Assembly (NCBI RefSeq): GCF_004168255.1
Contig: NZ_SEWG01000004.1
Coordinates: 186,001 to 250,000, forward strand
Direction: 5' to 3'
Length of the DNA: 64,000 bases
Origin: Mucilaginibacter terrigena
GTDB taxonomy: Bacteria > Bacteroidota > Bacteroidia > Sphingobacteriales > Sphingobacteriaceae
Below are positions 8,062 to 17,153 of the stretch, one piece after another. The translations under genes were made by a program, and so were the position numbers. Position 1 is the first letter of the stretch; each line of letters starts with the position of its first letter. The notes below the pieces were generated by a model that was not told where the DNA came from, searched no databases, and saw nothing but the letters and a program-made list of their open reading frames with translations.

Positions 8062-9738
8062 CTAAATCTCTTTAGCCTCTTCTAAATCTTCCCTGGCCGT
8101 TGAAGCTTCAACGCTCTCCTCCCGCAGGGTTGATGTATCTGGTTTGTAAATTAAATCTTTCAGGGGCGGTATATCGTACCGCTCCTTTATATCCTGCAAT
8201 TGCACAATAATACCTTTGGTGTAGGCATTATGCTTGTAGTTATGTATTATCTCTAACACATCGGGGTCTATATAGCGCGATTGCGATCCGTCAATAACCA
8301 CATCGCTGCCTTTTGGCAAACCTGTAAGCGTTATTTGTATGGCAGCTTTATTTAAAAAGGATACTTCCTCGGCCAGCTTTATACGGATGGTGTTTTTTTC
8401 GCCGTTAGGTGCAATGGTATAGAAGTACGGGTTACGCAGGTTTGTACGCAGTATATAAAACACGCCAATCAACATACCTATACCAACACCAATAAGCAGG
8501 TCGGTAAATATAACGGCTACAATGGTTACCACAAAAGGCACAAACTGATCGAGCCCTTTATGCCATATGTGTTTAAACAAGCTGATCCTTGCCAGTTTGT
8601 AACCAACTGTTAACAGGATTGCCGCCAAACATGATAGCGGGATCTTATTTAACAACGATGGTATGGCCAGCAGGCATATCAGCAGTAAAAAACCGTGGAA
8701 AACGGCGCTAACTTTTGTGCGTGCCCCGGCGTTTACATTGGCCGAAGAACGTACGATAACCGCCGTCATGGGTAAACCGCCCAACATCCCGCTCACTAAG
8801 TTCCCCGCACCCTGGGCAACCAGTTCGCGGTTTGTAGGCGATATACGCTTAATAGGGTCAATTTTATCTACTGCTTCCAGGCTTAATAAGGTTTCTAAAC
8901 TGGCCACAATGGCAATGGTGGCAGCAGTTATCCAAACCTGTTTGTTACCTATGCCGCTAAAGTTTGGCGATTTAAACAGGCCGAAGAACTCGCCGGCGCT
9001 GTTTACCAGGGGTATTTGTACGTATTGCTTATCTAAAAGCGCCAGCCCGGTACCGCTAAATACGGTAGCCAATATCACGCCAGCAACAACAACCAGCAGC
9101 GGCGCGGGCACTATGGCCAGTTTTTTAAACTTCGGCCAGTATATCATCAGCAATAACGAAACCCCGGCTATGATAACCGCGCCGTAATTGATTTTCGCCA
9201 AAGCGCTTATAATGCCCGAAAAGGTGTTGTTGGAATCGGCCTGACTAAAACCTTCGTCACCCTCAAAATCCGAATCGTACCCCACAGCATGCGGGAATTG
9301 TTTCATGATAAGGATGATACCTATAGCTGCCAGCATCCCCTCGATAACGGATGAAGGGAAGTAATTGGCAATAGTGCCCGCTTTTACCAGCCCCAGTATG
9401 ATCTGGATAGCACCGGCCAGCATTACCGCAAGTAAAAAGGACTCGAACGAGCCAAGGCTGGCAATAGAGTTTAATACAATAACAGTTAAACCGGCAGCCG
9501 GGCCGGCCACGCTTAGCTGCGAGCCGCTTAACGAGCCGATAACTATACCGCCTATAATACCCGACAATATACCGGAAAACAACGGCGCGCCCGATGCCAG
9601 GGCTATACCCAAACACAAGGGTAAAGCAACCAGGAACACTACCAGCCCCGCAGGTATATCCTTTTTTAAATTTTTAGCGAGAAAATACTTTCTCAGGTTA
9701 AGATCGCCGGCGGTAACGCCGCCTTGCTTGATTTGCAT
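8062..9738 (-). CDS. SulP-family anion transporter (probable bicarbonate transporter)
   Basis: Inner-membrane transporter of 558 residues with a SulP core of about 12-14 helices and a C-terminal cytosolic STAS-like domain (about residues 440-520, including VVIDGSQSRYIDPDVLE). Core signatures are seen in VALPLCLGIALASGAPLFSG and SGSQLSVAGPAAGL. The frame is open 24 codons upstream to 9810, but the ATG at 9738 (MQIKQGG) places the start normally. SulP proteins carry sulfate, bicarbonate or dicarboxylates; the carbonic anhydrase gene 28 bp downstream on the same strand favours bicarbonate, as in BicA-type and SulP-carbonic anhydrase fusions. Substrate is therefore inference; the family is certain. 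Confidence 0.93.
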   Translation of the reverse strand: MQIKQGGVTAGDLNLRKYFLAKNLKKDIPAGLVVFLVALPLCLGIALASGAPLFSGILSGIIGGIVIGSLSGSQLSVAGPAAGLTVIVLNSIASLGSFESFLLAVMLAGAIQIILGLVKAGTIANYFPSSVIEGMLAAIGIILIMKQFPHAVGYDSDFEGDEGFSQADSNNTFSGIISALAKINYGAVIIAGVSLLLMIYWPKFKKLAIVPAPLLVVVAGVILATVFSGTGLALLDKQYVQIPLVNSAGEFFGLFKSPNFSGIGNKQVWITAATIAIVASLETLLSLEAVDKIDPIKRISPTNRELVAQGAGNLVSGMLGGLPMTAVIVRSSANVNAGARTKVSAVFHGFLLLICLLAIPSLLNKIPLSCLAAILLTVGYKLARISLFKHIWHKGLDQFVPFVVTIVAVIFTDLLIGVGIGMLIGVFYILRTNLRNPYFYTIAPNGEKNTIRIKLAEEVSFLNKAAIQITLTGLPKGSDVVIDGSQSRYIDPDVLEIIHNYKHNAYTKGIIVQLQDIKERYDIPPLKDLIYKPDTSTLREESVEASTAREDLEEAKEI

Positions 9739-9885
9739 AACAATAATTTTATAATGAAACTTAAGTAAACAGCATGTTAAACAACACCGGTAGCGGGTTG
9801 AAAACAGCACATGGTATTTCCGCCTGTATCAAAAAACAGGGGACGCGCAATTGCTCACCGGATACTTAGTATCCGGCTATTTACA

Positions 9886-10218
9886 TTAAACGTTGGGAGG
9901 CGGGGTGGGTACCGAAGGGTGGTAAATTTGCTTGTAAAGCGAATTTTCTAAGTTGTGCAGTATATTGGTTTCGATAATAAAAGGCCTGTAAATTGCCAGG
10001 TGGTTAATGCTCTCGTCAAAAAATTTCTTCTCTTTTAACGATTCTTTTTCCGGGCTTTCCTTTTCGTTTTTCGATTCATGCTCTAACTGCATAATAACCG
10101 CGTGAACCGTTTTATTATCGATGCATACAAAAACCGACGCAGTAGATATAACCATCTTTACAATAAAGATGCCCATAAACAATGCGGCTAATGAATTTTT
10201 GAAAATCCGGTTTCCCAT
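9886..10218 (-). CDS. Small membrane-anchored protein with PTPPPNV tail
   Basis: Unrecognised protein of 110 residues. It begins with a basic residue pair and a hydrophobic segment (LAALFMGIFIVKMVIST), so it is anchored in or exported through the inner membrane. A very acidic and lysine-rich linker (about residues 45-70, ESKNEKESPEKES) leads to a hydrophobic/aromatic section with HLAIYRPFIIETNILHNLE and ends in YHPSVPTPPPNV. The histidines and proline-rich tail could bind metal or a partner, but this is speculation. It is 147 bp upstream of the SulP gene on the same strand and divergent from the carboxylase gene. Confidence 0.7.
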   Translation of the reverse strand: MGNRIFKNSLAALFMGIFIVKMVISTASVFVCIDNKTVHAVIMQLEHESKNEKESPEKESLKEKKFFDESINHLAIYRPFIIETNILHNLENSLYKQIYHPSVPTPPPNV

Positions 10219-10325
10219 GCGTTACAAAGATAGGATTTTTTACAAAAGCAAAGTATCCTTATGGCGTTTAAAGCTAATCTTACAATATAATTACTAATTT
10301 TATCGCTTTACCAATAAACCGCATT

Positions 10326-11867
10326 GTGAACAAAAAGTTGGAGATATTACAAAAAAAGCGCGACCAGGCGCTTGAGGGTGGAGGCGCTGTACGTATTGAA
10401 AGTCAGCACAAAAAGGGGAAATTAACCGCCCGCGAACGGCTGCATTTTTTGCTGGACGAGGGCTCGTTCCAGGAGATAGGCATGCTGGTTTCGCACCGCA
10501 GTACCGACTTTGGGATGGAGAAAGAAAAGTACCCCGGCGATGGTGTGGTAACCGGTTATGGTAATATAAACGGCCGGTTGGTATACGTTTTCTCTCAGGA
10601 TTTTACCGTTTTTGGTGGATCCCTGTCAGAAACCCACGCCGAAAAGATCTGTAAAATAATGGACCTGGCCATGAAAAACGGCGCACCGGTTGTAGGGCTT
10701 AACGATTCGGGCGGCGCGCGCATCCAGGAAGGTGTGGTATCGCTTGGCGGCTACGCCGATATATTTTACCGCAACACCATGGCCAGCGGCGTAGTGCCGC
10801 AGATCTCGGCCATTATGGGCCCTTGCGCGGGCGGCGCGGTGTATTCGCCCGCCATTACCGATTTTATTTTGATGGTAGAGCATACCAGCTACATGTTTGT
10901 AACCGGCCCCAATGTGGTTAAAACCGTTACACACGAGCAGGTAACATCAGAAGAGTTGGGCGGCGCAAACACCCACGCAACAAAAAGCGGGGTTACCCAC
11001 TTTGCCTGTGCTAACGAGATAGAAGCCATCAACAACGTCAAGAAGCTTTTAAGCTACATGCCGCAAAATTGCGAGGACCGTGCCCCTGCCCTGCCTTACG
11101 AGGTAAATAACGAGGAACGCCCCGCATTAACGGATATACTGCCAGAGAATGTTTCGCAGCCCTACGATATCCGCGAGGTGATTGAGCAGGTGATAGATGG
11201 CGGATCATTTTTAGAAGTGCATAAAGATTTTGCCGAGAATATTGTGGTGGGCTTTGCCCGCCTTGCCGGTCGCAGTATTGGCATAGTGGCCAATCAGCCC
11301 GCGTTTTTAGCGGGCGTGCTTGATATCAATTCATCAACCAAAGGCGCTCGCTTTGTGCGTTTTTGCGATAGCTTTAATATCCCGCTGCTGGTTTTTGAAG
11401 ATGTACCGGGCTTTTTGCCGGGCACCGACCAGGAGTGGAACGCCATTATCACCAACGGCGCCAAGCTGCTTTACGCCTTTTGCGAAGCCACCGTGCCGCG
11501 TATCACCGTTATTACCCGAAAGGCCTACGGCGGCGCGTACGATGTGATGAACTCCAAACACATCGGCGCTGATATGAATTACGCCTGGCCGTCGGCAGAA
11601 ATTGCCGTAATGGGTGCTAAAGGCGCTGCCGAGATCATCTTTAAACGCGAGATAACATCCGCCGAAGACCCGGAAGCCAAATGGCGCGAAAAGGAAGAGC
11701 AATACGCTACCATCTTTGCCAACCCCTACCGCGCCGCCGAACGTGGCTTCATCGACGAGGTAATTGCCCCCGCCGAAACCCGCGTAAAGCTGATCCACGC
11801 CTTTAAAATGCTGGAGAATAAAGTAGTGAACAACCCTAAGAAAAAGCATGGGAATATTCCGTTGTAA
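10326..11867 (+). CDS. Acyl-CoA carboxylase, carboxyltransferase (beta) subunit
   Basis: Carboxyltransferase subunit of a propionyl- or related acyl-CoA carboxylase; it moves the carboxyl group from biotin to acyl-CoA. At 513 residues it has the usual length, with the N-terminal crotonase-like half ([41 protein letters not shown]) and the C-terminal half ([37 protein letters not shown]). It starts with GTG. No biotin carboxylase or biotin carrier gene is adjacent, so its partners are encoded elsewhere, or it acts with a decarboxylase complex. Exact substrate cannot be read from the sequence. Confidence 0.93.
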   Translation: MNKKLEILQKKRDQALEGGGAVRIESQHKKGKLTARERLHFLLDEGSFQEIGMLVSHRSTDFGMEKEKYPGDGVVTGYGNINGRLVYVFSQDFTVFGGSLSETHAEKICKIMDLAMKNGAPVVGLNDSGGARIQEGVVSLGGYADIFYRNTMASGVVPQISAIMGPCAGGAVYSPAITDFILMVEHTSYMFVTGPNVVKTVTHEQVTSEELGGANTHATKSGVTHFACANEIEAINNVKKLLSYMPQNCEDRAPALPYEVNNEERPALTDILPENVSQPYDIREVIEQVIDGGSFLEVHKDFAENIVVGFARLAGRSIGIVANQPAFLAGVLDINSSTKGARFVRFCDSFNIPLLVFEDVPGFLPGTDQEWNAIITNGAKLLYAFCEATVPRITVITRKAYGGAYDVMNSKHIGADMNYAWPSAEIAVMGAKGAAEIIFKREITSAEDPEAKWREKEEQYATIFANPYRAAERGFIDEVIAPAETRVKLIHAFKMLENKVVNNPKKKHGNIPL

Positions 11868-11883
11868 AAATTATTGTTTTTAG

Positions 11884-12642
11884 ATGTACGACGTTAGATT
11901 TGAAAGGATTAGCAATGCAATATTTTACTGTTGCATTTGCTTTGCCTTTTTTTCTTGTAAGCCTAAAAGCCAACCTAAGACCATAAAGCCCAAAGCTAAA
12001 ATTGTGGCAAGCTCAAAACCTGTCATATTAAACAGTTGTAGCTATAGTAATGATGTTTCTTCGTTAGGGATTGGTTTGATTATGGCTGCCGATACTGTCG
12101 AATTATTTAATGACAGCCTGCTTACAAGCAGGTATATTAAAGTTAGTATGTACGGCGATAATATGAATATCGCACCGGTATGCCCCAAGTTTTACAAGCC
12201 CGATTATGGCATTATGCATTTTGTTTGCCTTAGTCAAACCTCAAAAGTCTATACGGTGCTTAATGGGAAAGCAGATGTTAAATATCTCCCGAGAGTTAAA
12301 GGCTATGATTTTATTACCTGGGAAAAGTATATCCTCAGCTCTTTTGGTGTAAAGCGAACTACGGAGAACGGCAGCAGGCCTGTAAATGATCAGCCTTTAA
12401 GAATATCACCCGGCAGTGCCGACACAGTTGTCATCCCCAAAGGCTTAGAAATGTTTTGCCCGGTAAAACTAAAAGGCGATTGGCTAAAGGTTAAATACGA
12501 TTGTTTTTATAACGATGAGGATACAAAACATAAAAGCGAACCTTGCAACAGTTATATAAGTGAGTGCAAAAACCCGACTACCGGCTGGATAAGGTGGCAC
12601 GAAGGCAATAAGCTATTGATAGATATATTTGTAATGGAATGA
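11884..12642 (+). CDS. Lipoprotein with C-terminal SH3-like segment
   Basis: Unrecognised lipoprotein of 252 residues. The N-terminus has a hydrophobic stretch (FYCCICFAFFSC) ending in a lipobox with Cys near residue 25, followed by a Lys/Pro-rich linker. The C-terminal third (GDWLKVKYDCFYNDE, then TGWIRWHEGNKLLIDIF) has the look of a bacterial SH3-like domain, with the typical WLKV and GWIRW pattern, which often bind cell-wall peptides. Lower GC than the upstream carboxylase gene. It begins 16 bp after that gene and may be read through from it, but a functional tie is not evident. Confidence 0.7.
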   Translation: MYDVRFERISNAIFYCCICFAFFSCKPKSQPKTIKPKAKIVASSKPVILNSCSYSNDVSSLGIGLIMAADTVELFNDSLLTSRYIKVSMYGDNMNIAPVCPKFYKPDYGIMHFVCLSQTSKVYTVLNGKADVKYLPRVKGYDFITWEKYILSSFGVKRTTENGSRPVNDQPLRISPGSADTVVIPKGLEMFCPVKLKGDWLKVKYDCFYNDEDTKHKSEPCNSYISECKNPTTGWIRWHEGNKLLIDIFVME

Positions 12643-12681
12643 CATGTAAATTCATCAGCACTAAGACCAAAAAAATCTAAG

Positions 12682-13221
12682 ATGTCCATGCTTTTAGCCC
12701 TTTTGATACTCTTATTTATCTTGTCAGTCCCTGTTTTAGTGGGCTATTTCTTTTATAAATGGATCAAAACAAAAAAATGCAAATGGCTTGTTTGGTTCAT
12801 ATTGTTAACAACCATTCTTATTTTTTTAAGCTATGAAATATACACAGCAATATATCCAACAGATAGTTTCTATTTTGATGAATTTAAAAAGGTTACGTCA
12901 TTAGATATTCCGAAATCTGCTGAAGTAATAGATAAAACGGTCTCCTACCCCGATTTTCATGGCGATTACACTTCGTGTTCTATTATAAAACTATCTAAGG
13001 CAGACTATACAATGCTTTTAGATACACTTGACCACAATAAAAGCATGCTTAAAAACCCCGAAATTGTAGGGAGTAAAGAACTTGGCGAGGTTATGATAGC
13101 GAGGAAGGCATCCGACATTAAACGATCTTTTTCCAGAGATATTCCGGATAAAGACTATGATACTTATATCGGCTTTTTTAAGGATGGTGAGCACATTTTA
13201 GTTTATTTTGTAAATCCTTAA
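12682..13221 (+). CDS. Two-helix membrane protein, unknown
   Basis: Unrecognised inner-membrane protein of 179 residues. Two hydrophobic segments at about residues 3-25 (LALLILLFILSVPVLVGYFF) and 35-53 are joined by a short basic loop (KWIKTKKCKW), so the remaining 125 residues probably face the periplasm. That domain contains FDEFKKVTSLDIPKSAEVID and IPDKDYDTYIGFF. No known motif is seen. AT-rich like the lipoprotein gene 40 bp upstream, which suggests the two were acquired or kept as a pair. Confidence 0.65.
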   Translation: MSMLLALLILLFILSVPVLVGYFFYKWIKTKKCKWLVWFILLTTILIFLSYEIYTAIYPTDSFYFDEFKKVTSLDIPKSAEVIDKTVSYPDFHGDYTSCSIIKLSKADYTMLLDTLDHNKSMLKNPEIVGSKELGEVMIARKASDIKRSFSRDIPDKDYDTYIGFFKDGEHILVYFVNP

Positions 13222-13233
13222 TTTAATAACTAT

Positions 13234-13339
13234 GCTACCGCAAGCGTCCTCGATTGTGGATTTAGGTGGTAACGAACATGCGTCCATAATGCAAAGTGTA
13301 TACTTAGCATGCGGCCACAAGCGGGACGTATGCGGTAGC
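13234..13339. repeat. 106-bp palindromic element with 16-bp terminal inverted repeats
   Basis: The left end GCTACCGCAAGCGTCC and the inverted right end GGACGTATGCGGTAGC pair at 14 of 16 positions. It fills most of the gap between two genes, encodes nothing and looks like a non-autonomous mobile or REP-like unit. Confidence 0.65.
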
Positions 13340-13424
13340 GACAGTTAATGCCAACGGCATAGCTAAACTTCAATATTCGCAATTCAACATTCATCATTCA
13401 CAATTAAAAAATCTTTTACCTCAA

Positions 13425-13841
13425 ATGCTCTCAATCGAACAAATAACCCCTCACCTCACCTGGCGTTTGCGAAGGGATATATTGTACCCGGGCCATTACC
13501 TGCACAATATGGAGATGGACGAGGATAACCATGGTTACCACTTTGGGGCGTTTGAGGATAATGCTTTGGTGGGCGTAGTGTCGCTGTTTCAAAACGGTAG
13601 CGACTGGCAGTTTCGTAAACTGGCCGTGGTGGCTGAGGTGCAGAAGAAGGGACTCGGCACTCAATTATTAAACTATATTACCGCCTTTGCGGAGCGGGAA
13701 AACGGCACCAGGCTTTGGTGCAATGCAAGGTTATCGGCCACCGGTTTTTACGAAAAGCTGGGTTATAGCAAGGTTGGCACAGAGTTCCATAAGAATGGTG
13801 TCGATTATATCAGAATGGAGAAAAGTATCGCCTCAACATAA
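13425..13841 (+). CDS. GNAT-family N-acetyltransferase
   Basis: Acetyl-CoA-dependent acyltransferase of 138 residues, substrate unknown. The GNAT motif A is clear: RKLAVVAEVQKKGLGTQLLN holds the Q/R-x-x-G-x-G/A pyrophosphate loop, and the C-terminal motif B region ARLSATGFYEKLGYSKVGTE ends in a typical strand. The beta bulge strand ALVGVVSLFQ precedes it. The ATG at 13425 gives a full-length fold. It is a single-gene unit between the palindromic element and the M42 peptidase; an imperfect hairpin at 13847-13877 may end it. Confidence 0.88.
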   Translation: MLSIEQITPHLTWRLRRDILYPGHYLHNMEMDEDNHGYHFGAFEDNALVGVVSLFQNGSDWQFRKLAVVAEVQKKGLGTQLLNYITAFAERENGTRLWCNARLSATGFYEKLGYSKVGTEFHKNGVDYIRMEKSIAST

Positions 13842-14006
13842 AAAAAGATCAGCCTGCCTTGCGCAAACTGACCTTTGTGACTTTAACTAATTACCTGATC
13901 TGATTATTACGACGCAAAGGTGCGCTTGTACTATAAAGTAAATGTTAAGTAATGAATAAGTTTTATAACTGTTTAATATACATTTATTAATATTCAATAG
14001 CTTTAT

Positions 14007-14014
14007 TATATTTG
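14007..14014 (+). promoter_or_regulatory. Bacteroidota -7 element before the M42 peptidase
   Basis: TATATTTG matches TAnnTTTG 41 bp before the ATG; a weak TTTA stands at the expected -33 distance. Confidence 0.5.
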
Positions 14015-14055
14015 TCGCGGCTACCCACCCCCGGTAGTGTTATTTAATACAACAC

Positions 14056-15171
14056 ATGGCAAAAAAGAAACCTGAAGCCGAACAAAAACCGGCTATAGTA
14101 AACGAAGCATCATTAGCATTTTTCGAAAAATATATCAATAACCCTTCCCCTACCGGATTCGAATGGAAGGGCCAGCAACTTTGGCTTGATTATTTAAAGC
14201 CATATATCGACGATCATTTTGTAGATACCTATGGTACCGCCGTTGGTGTTATCAACCCGCAAGCGGAATACAAGGTAGTCATAGAGGCCCATGCCGATGA
14301 GATCTCGTGGTTTGTAAATTATATCACCAACGATGGTTTGATCTACGTTATCCGCAACGGCGGCAGCGATCACCAGATAGCGCCATCAAAGCGTGTTGAC
14401 ATCCATACCGATAATGGCATTGTTAAAGCGGTATTTGGCTGGCCGGCTATCCACACCCGTTTAGGTGGCGAAAAGGAAGAAGCCCCTACGTTAAAGAATA
14501 TCTTTTTAGATTGTGGCTGCACCAGTAAGGATGAAGTTGAAGCCCTGGGCATCCACGTAGGTTGTGTAATAACTTACGAGGATGAGTTTATGGTTTTAAA
14601 CAACCGCTACTACGTAGGCCGCGCCCTGGATAACCGCGCAGGTGGTTTTATGATCGCCGAGGTTGCTCGTTTGTTAAAAGAGAATAATATTACCCTGCCC
14701 TTTGGCCTTTATATAGTAAATGCCGTACAGGAAGAAATTGGCCTGCGTGGTGCCGAAATGATAGCCCACCGCATAAAACCTAACGTGGCCATTGTTACCG
14801 ATGTTACCCACGATACCGGCACGCCAATGATAAACAAAATAACCCAGGGCGATTTGGCTTGCGGTAAAGGGCCGGTTATATCATACGCCCCGGCGGTGCA
14901 AAATAACCTGAATAAACTGCTGATAGAATCGGCACAGAAAGCTAATATCCCATTTCAGCGCCAGGCATCAAGCCGGTCTACAGGCACCGATACCGATGCG
15001 TTTGCCTACTCAAACGATGGCGTACCATCGGCCCTTATATCGTTACCACTGCGCTACATGCACACTACAGTTGAGATGATACACAAAGAGGATGTTGACA
15101 ACGTTATCCGTTTGATATACGAAAGCTTGTTGAACATCCAAAACGGCCAGGACTTTAGGTACATTAAATAA
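14056..15171 (+). CDS. M42-family metallo-aminopeptidase
   Basis: Cytosolic dinuclear metal peptidase (M42, glutamyl aminopeptidase/FrvX type) of 371 residues. Metal ligands and catalytic residues are visible in order: His79 with Asp81 in EAHADEIS, Asp192 in GRALDNRAGG, Glu226-Glu227 in VQEEIGLRGAE, Asp249 in VTDVTHDT, and the distal His in RYMHTTVEM. There is no signal peptide; the first 15 residues are basic and acidic mixed. Members form tetrahedral dodecamers that trim peptides to amino acids. The sugar nucleotidyltransferase gene follows 64 bp downstream and may be cotranscribed. Confidence 0.93.
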   Translation: MAKKKPEAEQKPAIVNEASLAFFEKYINNPSPTGFEWKGQQLWLDYLKPYIDDHFVDTYGTAVGVINPQAEYKVVIEAHADEISWFVNYITNDGLIYVIRNGGSDHQIAPSKRVDIHTDNGIVKAVFGWPAIHTRLGGEKEEAPTLKNIFLDCGCTSKDEVEALGIHVGCVITYEDEFMVLNNRYYVGRALDNRAGGFMIAEVARLLKENNITLPFGLYIVNAVQEEIGLRGAEMIAHRIKPNVAIVTDVTHDTGTPMINKITQGDLACGKGPVISYAPAVQNNLNKLLIESAQKANIPFQRQASSRSTGTDTDAFAYSNDGVPSALISLPLRYMHTTVEMIHKEDVDNVIRLIYESLLNIQNGQDFRYIK

Positions 15172-15235
15172 TTTTGAAACATTTATACACGTTTAACATT
15201 GTGTATTACACAAACATCTATACCCTACTTTTAAC

Positions 15236-16138
15236 ATGAAACCTACATTACTAATTTTGGCCGCAGGAATGGCCAGCCGCTACGGCAGCATGAAACAAGT
15301 TGACGGCTTTGGCCCAAACGGCGAAACCATTATCGATTACTCTATATACGACGCTATTAAGGCCGGGTTTGGTAAGGTTAGCTTTATCATCCGCGAAGAA
15401 TTTGCCGAAAACTTTAAAGCCATATTTGAGCCTAAACTTAAAGGCCGTATAGAAACCGATTACGTTTTTCAGAATTTTGACCTGGAGCCCTTTGGCATCC
15501 ACGAAAAAATTGAGCGTGCAAAGCCCTGGGGTACCGCGCATGCCGTATTGGCCGCCCGCAACCAGGTAAACGAGCCTTTCTGTGTTATCAACGCTGATGA
15601 TTATTACGGTTTTGATGCGTTCCAAAAAATGGCAAAGTTCCTTACTACCGAAGTTGCTGACGATAAATACGCCATCATCGGCTACCAGATAGATAAAACC
15701 TTATCAGACCATGGCACCGTATCGCGCGGCGTTTGCGCGGTTGATGAGAACGGTAACATGACCGAAGTAACCGAGCGTACCGAGGTGTATTTTAAAGAAG
15801 ACGGCAGCGTAGCATACAAAGATACCACCGGCGAGCACCCTTTAGCTAATGATACCCGTGTATCTATGAATTTCTGGGGTTTTACACCGGCGGTTTTCAA
15901 GCAAAGCGAAGAGTTGTTCAGGAAGTTTGTTGAAGCCAATAAAAGCAACCCGAAATCAGAATTTTTTATCCCGATAGTAGCCGACGAACTGATCAAAAGC
16001 GGTACGGCATCATTTAAAGTTATCCCTACCGCTACCAAATGGTTTGGCGTTACTTACAAAGAGGATAAGCCCATTGTTCAAAAATCGATATCAGAACTGG
16101 TAGAGAACGGTACTTACCCAGGCAACCTTTGGAGCTAA
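15236..16138 (+). CDS. Sugar-phosphate nucleotidyltransferase-like protein
   Basis: NTP-transferase fold enzyme of 300 residues that probably couples an NTP to a phosphorylated compound. The signature loop LAAGMASRYGSMKQ at the N-terminus binds the nucleotide, and NADDYYG (about residue 120) gives the catalytic metal-binding aspartates. WGTAHAVLAAR is also typical. It lacks the C-terminal left-handed helix domain of GlmU-type enzymes. Bacteroidota genomes often carry this stand-alone form near cell-wall or exopolysaccharide genes, but no such genes lie here. Exact substrate unknown. Confidence 0.87.
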   Translation: MKPTLLILAAGMASRYGSMKQVDGFGPNGETIIDYSIYDAIKAGFGKVSFIIREEFAENFKAIFEPKLKGRIETDYVFQNFDLEPFGIHEKIERAKPWGTAHAVLAARNQVNEPFCVINADDYYGFDAFQKMAKFLTTEVADDKYAIIGYQIDKTLSDHGTVSRGVCAVDENGNMTEVTERTEVYFKEDGSVAYKDTTGEHPLANDTRVSMNFWGFTPAVFKQSEELFRKFVEANKSNPKSEFFIPIVADELIKSGTASFKVIPTATKWFGVTYKEDKPIVQKSISELVENGTYPGNLWS

Positions 16139-16513
16139 ATTTAATTAACCGGTACGGATCCCTGCTAACAAGCGGCATCTGTACCGGTATATATAATCGC
16201 GAAATTTAATTTTCACTAAACAGATAGCGGTTATATTTCTTATTAATAACCTTTTATTTAACTGCCAGGTATATTTCGCAATATTTGATAAAAGTTATCA
16301 CATTATTTACATTATCTTAATACCGAAATTTTATCATTACACTAAGGTTAGGGTACCTGTTTAATAATAAGGGGTTTAACACTACTGTTATTTTTACGTT
16401 ACACATCAAAACATTAAACAAATACAATTAGCTTAGCAGCAATATTTACGTAGCAAACCAAATCACAATTTAAAACGTATTTAAAAATACGTTATAGTAG
16501 CATAGAACCAGTT
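16139..16513. other. 375-bp AT-rich intergenic region with a palindrome
   Basis: A perfect 8-bp inverted repeat, ACCGGTAC at 16148-16155 and GTACCGGT at 16181-16188, sits right after the nucleotidyltransferase gene and could form an end-of-transcript hairpin, though no T run follows. The rest is AT-rich and holds no convincing frame. A promoter for the downstream zinc-ribbon/receiver pair is expected here but not identified. Confidence 0.6.
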
Positions 16514-16687
16514 TTGAGCCATTCAGCTAAAATCCCCAGTACACATTGCCCAAAATGCGGCAATTTATTTCATCATCAGCTTCACAGAAGCTGGCTTGTA
16601 AAAAAGCTATTTTTCTTTTTACCGCTAAAAAAGTATTTCTGCGCCAACTGCAAAAAATCGATGTACATTTTTAAGAAGGCGGAATAA
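16514..16687 (+). CDS. Zinc-ribbon microprotein
   Basis: Small frame of 57 codons from a TTG start. It has two CxxC knuckles, CPKCGNLF near the N-terminus and FCANCKKSMY near the C-terminus, separated by a basic, hydrophobic middle (RSWLVKKLFFFLPLKK). The spacing suits a rubredoxin-like zinc ribbon. No ATG is available, so the start is uncertain. It precedes the stand-alone receiver by 88 bp on the same strand. Function unknown; the paired cysteines make chance unlikely. Confidence 0.6.
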   Translation: MSHSAKIPSTHCPKCGNLFHHQLHRSWLVKKLFFFLPLKKYFCANCKKSMYIFKKAE

Positions 16688-16775
16688 CAATAAAAATTTC
16701 ATACTATTTTCATTTTTGGTATAAGTATTGCTATTGTATATCAATAACATACGGATACCTATTAGAAATAAAGAT

Positions 16776-17153
16776 ATGAGACGGATATTAGCTGTGGATG
16801 ATGATCGCGATATACTGGAAGTGCTGCAATTTATACTTGAAGACTCGGGCTATAAAGTAGACACCCTTGCCGACGGGCACCATTTTATGGAAACCATAAG
16901 AGACAAGCACCCCGACCTGATATTACTTGATATTATGCTTGGTAGTTTAGATGGCCGCGAGCTTTGCAAGGCGGTTAAAAAGGAAGTTGCTACACACAAC
17001 ATCCCTGTAATTATGATATCGGCAAGCCATAATGTGGGCAGCACTATAAACCAGGAAAACGGCCCGAATGATTTTGTGGCAAAGCCTTTTGATATCAACG
17101 TATTGCTTAATTCAATAAAAAAACAACTAAGCTCATCATCAGCGGCAGCTTAA
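16776..17153 (+). CDS. Stand-alone response regulator receiver
   Basis: Single CheY-like receiver domain of 125 residues with no output domain. The acidic pocket is AVDDDRD, the phosphoacceptor Asp is in LILLDIMLG, the switch Ser is in MISAS, and the conserved Lys is in FVAKPFD. The frame is open upstream to 16728, but the ATG at 16776 gives the canonical RRILAVDDD start. No histidine kinase is adjacent. It must act through protein-protein contact. Its stop codon region overlaps the end of the convergent HExxH protein gene by 4 bp. Confidence 0.93.
   Translation: MRRILAVDDDRDILEVLQFILEDSGYKVDTLADGHHFMETIRDKHPDLILLDIMLGSLDGRELCKAVKKEVATHNIPVIMISASHNVGSTINQENGPNDFVAKPFDINVLLNSIKKQLSSSSAAA

Noticed and set aside
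13847..13877. Hairpin-like stretch behind the GNAT gene as a terminator
   Set aside because: The stem has a mismatch and a long loop, and the T run is poor; mentioned only in the gene entry.
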